64,000 nt of DNA from contig OZ005610.1 in the NCBI GenBank assembly GCA_963930655.1, positions 21,273,001-21,337,000 on the forward strand, given 5' to 3'. Below the pieces are notes generated by a model that saw nothing but the letters and a program-made list of their open reading frames with translations, was not told where the DNA came from and ran no database searches. Within the stretch, counting starts at the first letter, position 1; each line of letters opens with the position of its first letter. A program made the translations under genes and the position numbers. Origin of the DNA: Myrica gale. Its lineage: Eukaryota; Streptophyta; Magnoliopsida; Fagales; Myricaceae. Of this stretch, positions 55,901-64,000 are shown piece by piece.

Positions 55901-58705
55901 GTATGAGATGAGCTCTTGCTACTACTGCAGGTGCCACTAATTGCATATTCTGTGGGTGAAAGAGGTCTTATAAGCCAGATATTGTCCCCAAAATTTGGTG
56001 GTTTTCTAGTCTATGGATCTATGGAAGGAAATACAGTTCCAGGTCTGCCTACTTTAGACAGCCTTACACAGGCTTATAAAGTCAATTATATAAATGCATA
56101 CACTAAAGTTTTAGGGCTCATCTCCAAACCTGTTAGCCACAGCAAAGGCCCTCTTTTGCATAATCCTACATTCAGGCATGTAAACTACAATGGAATATAT
56201 GTCCCAATGCTTGTTGATGACCTCAAAGAGTTCTTTAGTGTCTATTCAAGCCCCGACTTTGCTGGATTCAGGTATGTCATTTGCAAGGGTATGGTATACA
56301 TAGAGTTCATAAGAACGTTAATCGTTTGATGACAAACAGATTGATATCTCGACTTGCGTGCCTTAGAGTACATATATACCCGATATGCACAACTAGGAAT
56401 GTTTTCTTACATAATTTCTTTTCACATGGGGATCCACCCATTGCAATCTGTTCCTTGTTCTTGTCTTCTCTGGCATGGACCTCAACCACGACTAGTAGAT
56501 AGGCAGCTTAAACTCTCAAAACTAATTTATTATCTTTACAATGTTGCTTCATCATGTTAGGGCCTAGACAAATTGGATAGAAAGAATGATATAGCGAACT
56601 GGGCTCATTCCCCAAGTATTTGGCCACATAATAAGTAAAATGCCATTACCATTATTTCCAAATGGGTGGGCTAGACAATAAACACTGGATAACTACGCAT
56701 GTCTGACTTGACTGGCCATCATACACTCCTGGATTATTTTTGGTTGCAACAAATGCAGCCTTCCCTTAGGTTTTTCCACTGTAGATTCATGGAAGGATGC
56801 TAGGAGAGATGAAACCTACTAGACTATATTGTCATTAGTGCCTGGTTCCTGCTACATAGCTTTTTTTGGGTCAAAGTGCTTTCATTTTCAGAGTAACAAA
56901 ATCAGCACGGTCCTCATGTGTGTGCCTGTGCATGCATGTGTTAGTGGTCACTGTAAACTATGGATGCCTTTGTGCCCATGTGGGTGCATGTGCATGTCTG
57001 CGTTCGTGTACATGCGTCTCTTTTGGTTTTTCTGTTCTCTTAAAGTTAGAACACATTTTCCTTGTTGGTGCCAATACAGTGTTGGGATCCCATACAAAGA
57101 AGCTGTAATGGAATTTTGCAATGAAATACATCCACTTGCTCAGGTTGGTTCAAGCTAGCATGTTTTATCTTTCGTACCATGTTGCAGAATTGTAATTTTG
57201 TAGAATTTTGTCACCGTATTCATCATGTATGTCCATTTCAAAGCGTGGGTCTATTCATGGTTGATGGAAAAATTACATGCTTTATCAGGCCATAGGTGCT
57301 GTTAATACAATTATAAGGAGGCCCAAGGATGGGAAGCTCGTTGGTTATAATACGGACTGCGAGGGTTCAATAAGTGCAATAGAAGATGCTCTTAAAGGTA
57401 CTAACATACCCAAATTTGTAGGTACCCCTTAAAATGGTATCCTTTTTAACTCCCTACAGAGGATTTTCTTCATTGATAGTTAATCACTACTAGAAAGTTA
57501 CATACCAACAAGTGGGCACTTGAAACATTTCAGGAAGACGATACACTAATGGGGAAGGATCTTTCAATTCTCCTCTTGCTGGAAAACTTTTTGTGCTGGT
57601 TGGCGCTGGAGGTGCGGGAAGAGCCTTGGCATTTGGGGCCAAAAGTAGACAAGCTCGTGTCGTCATTTTTGACATTGATTTTGGTATACTAGCAATAACA
57701 CCACAATCTAGAATGCTAAGTAATAGTTTTTCCTTCTCAACTAAGATATAGATTTTGTCACCTGTAGAAGCCAATACGTCATGGCACTCAAGAGGCTTAA
57801 AATCAGGGTGTTTTAGAGATGCCTCTGCCTGATTCCCCCTTCCCCTCATTCCCTCTGCCAACCCCAAAGAAGATAAGTTGCAGGCAAAAAACGAATTTTA
57901 AACATACAGTCAAAGACAGTCTATTTGCTCGTGGTTAATTATAAAACTAATCATCTGTCCCTTCTGCAGCAAAGTGATTTTGTAACTAACAAACTGATTT
58001 TATATTGCTTCCAAACCCGCTGTCCTAATTCTTATCATTTGCTCAAAAGACAGAGCAAAGTCTCTTGCTTGTGCTGTTTCTGGTGAAGCTCAGTCTTACG
58101 AAGACATAGTCAACTTCCAACCAGAGAAAGGTGCGATCCTTGCAAATGCAACACCTTTGGGAATGCACCCAAATACAGATCGAATTCCTGTAGACGAGGT
58201 TTAACATACTACACCAACTAGAACAACATTCCAATTTTTGGCTTTCATTACTAAAACCATTTGTTTGTTTTTCTTAAAGGCCACCTTGGGAGATTACCAG
58301 CTTGTCTTTGATTCCGTTTATACACCTCGAAAGACCAGACTATTAAAAGAAGCTGAGGCTGCAGGAGCCATCATCGTAAGTGGAGTTGAAATGTTCCTCC
58401 GTCAGGCCATTGGCCAGTTCAATCTCTTCACGGGAAGAGAAGGTACCCCTCTTGACATTCATCTTCTCCAACGCTAGACTCTGTTTGTATTCTAGCCCTA
58501 AGTTACTGAATTTTAAGTTCTGTCCAACTTGTTCGACTTGCTCCTGAAACGTGTAACTTTGGTGCACAAACTACGTAGGAGTTTTCCATGTTAAGCTGAC
58601 CTTTCAGAGTTCTTAATATCTTTGACTGATGTGACTCCTTTTGGCTTCCTCTGCTATGCAGCACCTGAAGAGTTCATGCGAGAGATCATCTTAGCAAAGT
58701 TCTGA
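52941..58705 (+). CDS. Dehydroquinate dehydratase/shikimate dehydrogenase-family protein, probably quinate dehydrogenase-like
   Basis: Ten exons: 52941-53155, 54332-54437, 55455-55670, 55931-56271, 57080-57143, 57289-57397, 57534-57683, 58050-58198, 58280-58442, 58662-58705. All are bounded by GT-AG and the joined frame is open, giving 518 residues, normal for the plant bifunctional enzyme without a transit peptide. The N-terminal dehydratase domain keeps EVRLD (41-45) and the Schiff-base Lys (K157 in IIKL). The catalytic His position, normally in an SSH-type motif, reads Y130 (SCY). The C-terminal dehydrogenase keeps S248/S250 (SHS), catalytic K299, and N335/D337 (GYNTD). The Thr before IPHK is G295 (SVGIPYK). 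The nucleotide site has GAGGAG (374-379), but the NADP-selecting NRT is D397-I398-D399, which suggests NAD. The housekeeping enzyme makes shikimate in plastids; these changes fit a specialised paralogue such as quinate dehydrogenase. Biochemical function is inferred, not proven. Confidence 0.9.
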
Positions 58706-60154
58706 TGTACTGCATGCACCTCAAGGAGATGTTCTGAAGCCCACATTGTTCTTCCAATTATCTATTGATTTAAACTTCATTATCCAAAGAGAGGTGCAAA
58801 AATCAAAGCAATGAGTGATGAAAGAAGTTTTGACATGAAATAATCAATGTCAATGTTGCATTTGGGCATGTAATAATCATCAATAAGAACAAAGGACGTA
58901 GTTGACTCAAAACCATTTCAGAAATGTGCATCTATAAAGCCATAAGAAATGTTCCTTCGTCTTCTTTTTATCTAGTAATTGGGATGAACAATCTTTCTTG
59001 TAGGGTGGGGTATTTGAAAGATTTAAGCTCCCATGCCTACAAATGGCTCAGGTTCAAATCTTATGGTCGTCAATTGGAAATGACTTGTCTAAGGCAGATG
59101 AAAGAGAACATGAATGCCTTTCATATATAGCTGGCTAAAGAAATTACTGGCTAGCAGCTAACTATTCCTAATAGTTGAGGTGAGCTCAGCTGAAGGCAAG
59201 GACGTATAGCCACGCACATTAAAGCGCGGGAAAGTATGGAGGTATAGAGAGAAGGTAGAGTACTTGATCTCTCTAGAGGAGGGCATTAAATAAGAAGAGC
59301 TACCCAGTTATGATTGTATTGAATGGTGATTCTTGTTACTTTTTCCCAATTTCATCACAACTTTTTGAAGCTAAAATTTTATTCATTCCAACCTAATATG
59401 TTAATCATGCATTATTGGAACCTGTATTTGCAAATTGCTATGGATTTTGCTTCTTTTTTTTTCTCGTGTAACAGTTTATATAAACCACGCTAGTTAAGAA
59501 ATGTTGTGCCTCCAAATTTATATAAAGTCATTCCAAACGTTTCTTAACCAACGTGGGACTGTTAAACATGATTTCTTTGTCTCAACTTTGGGCAGCGAGC
59601 AAAGCTGAAGACGAGAGAGGAGAGTTTGCAAGTAGGGTACAGGAAGGTTGGAATTCGAGAGCTATCGTCTTGTTAAATTTGATCATCGCATAGTGTTCAA
59701 AACTAACCAGTTGGATGTCATCTATACAGCAGATATGGGGAGAAATGTGGTAGTCTTATTAGTCTACCAACTGAAAAGAAAACCCAGAGCAGGGGAAAAA
59801 ATTGAGGGAGGAAGAGTAGCAAAGAAATCGCTATCCTTTTCTTCCCATGGTCTATCGGAAATTCAGGATAAGACAAGGGAGGTATGAATGGCAGGTACAT
59901 GAGCAAATGGTTAGATACATGCTGGGATTGCTATCTAATTTATATAGATCGGAAATAAATTTTAATTTTAAACACAAAACTACTGGTATGCTTTCTAGGT
60001 CTCCACGGTCTCATGCAAAAGATACAATCAGCATCTTCCAATAGGAATTCTGAATGGAAAAACATGCAGCAGAAAAAGATTATAACCAGCATCTCGAGTG
60101 AAAAAAAAAGTATTAAATTTATAACGATAGAGGAGCTGTAATAGATGAAAATAT
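58706..60154. other. 3' flank and intergenic
   Basis: Holds the 3' UTR of the preceding gene. A plus-strand open frame at 59648-59887 has no recognisable similarity. No repeat or RNA gene seen. Confidence 0.4.
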
Positions 60155-60530
60155 TATTTTTAAAGATAAATACATGTGTTACATCTTAAATTATTATTTT
60201 GATTACATAATACCCACAACTATTGATTTCAGACACTTTCACATCCTCCACTAAAATTTTCATCACTTGAAACGGAAAATGTTTTTTTTGGTCAATGGAT
60301 AAAGATTGACTTTATCTCCATTTTTTTGTTGTGGTGGTAAAATCATCCGTCAGAGGTTAAAAATCAATTTTTGTTCCAATTGATGAAAGATTTTTGTGGA
60401 TGGTGCGAAGTGTTAGAAATTAACAGTTGCTAAGTGCTACGACAAAAATAAAAATACAAAGTACAAAGTGTTAAAACTAATTATGATTGTAGGATGTAAA
60501 GTGCATTTATTTCTTATTATTGATTGAGTA
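60155..60530. mobile_element. Foldback MITE, family A
   Basis: The arms share, in inverse, words such as tgttacatcttaaa, ctattgatttcagacactt and cctccac. AT-rich interior with tttgttgtggtggtaaaatcat. Related to 61778-62165 and 51240-51490. Confidence 0.55.
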
Positions 60531-60679
60531 GTCCACATATCCATTAAGTTATTTGTTTTCATTTATTCATGAAATCATATTCATATATAACAAGATTATG
60601 AACAATATTAGAATTCGCTTTAATTTTTGGCCCAAATTGCATGATAAAATTTAAAGACAAAAAATATTAAGGGATAAAC

Positions 60680-61777
60680 GTTAGAAATATGCTTCAAAAC
60701 CAGTTATTTAGAATAATTATGAAATCATTTTTCTTTTATTGTCACATGTATTTATTACTTATTGGGTATTACGTTGTACTATAAGATGTTACATAGTTAT
60801 ATTGTTGAGTGATATTGTAGAAAAGTCATGTCAATGATTAATGAATCAAATGCGGAGTATGATTTTTCGGTTCTTGTTCACTTGACGGTTGTTCAAGACC
60901 AAGATACATAATTATGTATAAATAAGTCTACACTTGTTGTGTCTCTATTAAATAGGATGATGGACTCCTTCATTGAGGCTGTAACCTTAAGCAGACGAGT
61001 AGGTGCATTATAAGAGTACATACATTGACCGAGACCAAATGTGAATACCTTCTAAAAATGATCATTGATGGCGAGAATGATATTCAACACAATTAGCTTA
61101 TAGTATTCTTAGACCTAAGAGGTTTATTCATATCTGTTTGTTGTGTACTTGCACTTTGACTGAGTCATTTGGTGATTATCTTTCTAGGTCAAATATTCCA
61201 GATAACATTGGGTCTTGTGCATGATAAATAGGTTTGTATAAATGCTCAACAAGAAATCTACCAGTCATTTTGTGAGACAGTATATATGTATAGAGTCAGA
61301 CTAAAAAAATCTATGGCTAGATTTTATGAAAATATTTTTCAAAATTAATAATATATAACATATATATAGCATGATGAGAGGATAAATAAGTAAATAATTG
61401 TTAGCAAAAGAGATTTCATGAAAAACAGTCTCACTATCCTATGGGTCAATCGTGTTATGTTAATGGACATTATCACAATTTGTAGAAGCTCATAAATTCA
61501 GAATACATAGTATAAAGAAGTTAATGAAAAAGAATTGTTCATTATGATCCTATGGCCAAGATTTTAGCCCTAAAAATCCCACGCACAAACACGGTTGAAT
61601 TTTTGGAGTGAGCCATTATATAAACTCAAAACTTTCATTTGAGAAGAGAGTTAGGAACATGAGAAAAAAGAAAAGCATTTTCTCTCTCGAGAACTGTGCG
61701 TGTGAATCCAAAGGAGGCAGCACGCTCGGACTGCTTTGATTTCAACGATCCGTTGTGTTGTGATCTTCAAATCTTAC
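60680..61777. other. Possible decayed LTR-retrotransposon tail
   Basis: gttagaaatatgcttc at about 60684 followed by AT-rich sequence, and tatataaactc near 61620, recall Copia LTRs and 3' UTRs. No primer site, coding domain or second LTR copy is present, so this is only a suggestion. No gene seen. Confidence 0.25.
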
Positions 61778-62165
61778 AATAAATACAATGTGCACCCTCT
61801 AACTATGAGAGTCGTGACACTTTGTACCATATCTATTATTTTTGTCACATTGCACTCATTGACTATTGATTTCAAACACTTTGTCCCCTCAATTAAAATT
61901 TTTAGCTAATTTAAATAGAAAATGATTTTTTGGTACACAAAATGACAATCTTATCCCCATAATATTTTTTTACAGTGGCACTTTAATGAGGATAAAATCG
62001 TAATTCTAAAGGCCAAAAATAAATTTACATCTAGACTGTCAAAACATTTTAACATAAGGTGCAAAGTGTTTGAAATTAATGATTTTTATACAATTTGATA
62101 AAAATAATAGATAATAGTGTAAAGTCTTAAGACCCAAACTAAGAGCAAAGTGAGTTTATCCCAAA
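61778..62165. mobile_element. Foldback MITE, family A
   Basis: The left arm includes tctattatttttgtcacatt and gattgatttcaaacacttt-like words; the right arm carries their inverse (gtgtttgaaattaatgattt, gataaaaataatagataat). Begins near a tgtgcaccctctaacta word and ends ttatccc. Confidence 0.6.
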
Positions 62166-62383
62166 TATTAAATGTTACAAAACTCTAATGTTTTTTAGAC
62201 TTCACATAGATTCCACGTAGTTTCTATCTTTTTTTGAATTGTAACTTGACAGTGCACTGTTGAGGATTCGACTTTGTAGTTATAAATTATAATCAATGCG
62301 TGTATAAATTTATTAGTGCTCTTGAATTTAAGGAAAAGAGGAGCGACTCTTTCATCAATTACGAGAGAGATCTAAAGATTTGG

Positions 62384-64000
62384 AAAAAGTACTCAAACAG
62401 TCCTTGTGATTTTACGTTATGATAAAATAGTCTATGTGGTTTTAATTTGAACAAATTAGTTCATGTGGTTAGCAAACTGTTACACCGTAGTCCCTCTGTC
62501 AATCCCTTCAGCATGAAACCATTAACAAAGAACACTGTTGTGTCAATAATTTACCACGTGGATACTGACGAGCTGACAATTTTCACATGTGGCCACCTCA
62601 CATATTATTTTAAAAAATAAATAAATTTATAGAAAAGTACCCAAGCAGTCACTTTAGTTTCACATTGTGACAAAATGGTCCATGTGGTTTCAATTTGAAT
62701 AAATTAGTCAATGTGGTCAGCAAACTTTTGCATCGTGGTCTCTCCATCAATCCTCCCGTGAAACCATTAACGGAAAACACTGACATGTCAATAATTTACC
62801 ACGTGGACACTGATGAGCTGACAATTTTCACACGTCGAATGCCACCTCACATAATATTTTAAAAAATAAAAACAAAAAACAAAAAGCAAAATATTCGAAT
62901 GCCCAATATTTACCCCCAAATCACACTACCTTCACTAAGAAACCTTGGCTCGAGAAAATAGAAGGAAAAAAATGATAAAAAGAAGCTCAGTGTCAAAGTC
63001 ACTAATGGCATTTCAAATCACTAGTAAAGAGTAGTGGATTGGTGATTTACTTGCTTGTGTTTTTTTTTTGTTATTTATTTGTAACATGAAGTCCTCAAAA
63101 CAAGATCTTAATTCAACAAAGATCTTGATTTTGACACTGAGATTCTTTTTATCATTTTTTTCCTTCTATTTTCTAAGGCAGTCTCTTTCTTGATTCCTAA
63201 CACTGCACATTTTCTGTCTTGAGGGTTTAAGAGAAACTCGGAAAGCGTCATTAGTGTTTGTACGAGAGATTTGGGTGACGAAAAAAGGCAGCAAGATTTG
63301 GGGGATTTGCGTGATGTGCGAGAAATTAAAAACGTGAAGGAAAGAGTAGGTGAAGCGGGGGATTTCGGTGATTTGGGGGGAAGGGAAGTGGAGGTGGAGA
63401 AATCAATTTACAGTGCGACTGAGAAGTTAAGTTTCTCAGTGAAGATGAAGGTTTTTCGGTGAAGGTAGTGTGATTAGGGGGTAAGTTTAGGGCATTCAAA
63501 TCCTTTTTTTACGTTCTGTAATTTTTTTAAAAAATATTATGTGATGTGGCATTCCACGTGTGAAAATTGTCAGCTCATCATTGTCCATGTTGTAAATTAT
63601 TGACACATCAGCGTTCTCTATTAATGGTTTCACCGGGGGATTGACGGAGGGACCATGGTGCAATAGTTTGCTGACCACATGGATTAATTTGTTCAAGTTG
63701 AAACCATAGGGATTATTTTGTCACAACGTGAAACCACGGGGACTGTTTGCGTACTTTTCTGTAAATTTATTTTTTTAAAAAAAATATTATGTGAGGTGAA
63801 CACGTGTGAAAATTGATAGCTCATCGGTGTCCACGTGATAAATTATTGACACGATATCGTTCTCTGTTAATGGTTGAATGGGTGATTGACGGAGGGACCA
63901 CGGTGCAACAGTTTGCTAACCAAAGAGACTAATTTGTTCAAATTGAAATCACACGAACCATTTTGTCACAACTTGAAACCACATAGACTGTTTGGGTATT
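62384..64000. mobile_element. Large foldback (Mutator-like) element with doubled arms, cut by window end
   Basis: The left arm contains two tandem units of about 247 bp (from about 62388 and about 62635). Each runs agtac-tcaaacagtcc, a tgtggttt...gaaccattaac section and a ccacgtgg...gctgacaattttcac section. The right arm carries two inverse units (about 63525-63765 and 63766-64000). The homology continues inward (gaatgcccaatatttacccc near 62897 versus its inverse near 63460-63500). A further hairpin in the centre pairs 62958-62997 with 63135-63180. The right terminus (ctgtttgggtatt) lies at the window edge, so the target duplication cannot be read. The internal frame at 63271-63462 has no recognisable similarity. 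Confidence 0.85.

Noticed and set aside
56829..57158. Cys-rich 109-residue frame in the DHQD-SDH-like gene
   Set aside because: It spans an intron with tgtgtg repeats and a real exon read in part; Cys content is due to tgt/tgc repeats.
62384..64000. CRISPR-like direct repeats
   Set aside because: Repeat units are 247 bp and inverted, in plant DNA; no short spaced repeats of CRISPR type occur anywhere in the window.
1..64000. tRNA, rRNA or snoRNA genes
   Set aside because: Looked for tRNA-type GGTTCGA boxes with paired stems and for rRNA landmarks; only tRNA-complementary primer sites of retroelements were found. A covariance-model scan was not possible here.

Overview
This is nuclear DNA of a flowering plant, most likely a woody eudicot. 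Genes are sparse and have GT-AG introns, there are no bacterial-type operons, and there are plant-specific genes (FRIGIDA-like, pentatricopeptide-repeat, bifunctional DHQD-SDH, defensin-like). Around them is an AT-rich, repeat-laden background in which nearly every class of plant transposable element can be recognised. The species cannot be named from the sequence alone.

Layout. 1-13.9 kb is a nested transposon block. Fragments of a LINE (reverse transcriptase at 1.6-2.6 kb, ORF1 at 12.8-13.6 kb, both minus strand) are separated by two decayed Copia retrotransposons joined head to tail. Copia-1 (2607-9379) has a leader packed with consecutive hairpins; Copia-2 is 9379-12784. 13.9-28.9 kb is intergenic DNA with small elements: a LINE zinc-finger fragment, two Mutator-like foldback MITEs with perfect 9-bp target duplications, a small two-exon defensin-like gene (19349-19792), a non-autonomous CACTA element (20907-22772), a Copia gag remnant, and a non-LTR retroposon with a 15-bp target duplication. 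28977-32347 is an intact four-exon TRAPP subunit gene (TRS33/TRAPPC6 type). 33472-37463 is a hAT transposon with perfect 8-bp target duplications and an internally deleted transposase.

39833-43070 is a Pack-MULE: a Mutator-like element with perfect 9-bp target duplications that carries pieces of three unrelated host genes. 43660-47116 is a FRIGIDA-like coiled-coil gene with a second, frameshifted Frigida domain. 49173-49770 is a complete TRIM element. 52941-58705 is a ten-exon gene for a bifunctional dehydroquinate dehydratase/shikimate dehydrogenase-type protein. Its dehydratase histidine is gone, one shikimate-pocket residue differs, and the NADP motif is replaced by an acidic one, so it is probably a specialised paralogue (quinate dehydrogenase-like) and not the housekeeping enzyme. 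60-64 kb is foldback elements, ending in a large inverted repeat with doubled arms that reaches the window edge.

The cellular genes do not form a pathway. TRS33 acts in vesicle tethering, the FRIGIDA-like gene resembles flowering-time coiled-coil proteins, the DHQD-SDH-like gene belongs to the shikimate/quinate branch, and the defensin-like peptide would be secreted. Most of the novelty is in the mobile DNA. Intron borders were placed by eye from GT-AG sites, reading frame and family conservation; identities of protein families come from recognition, not database searches.
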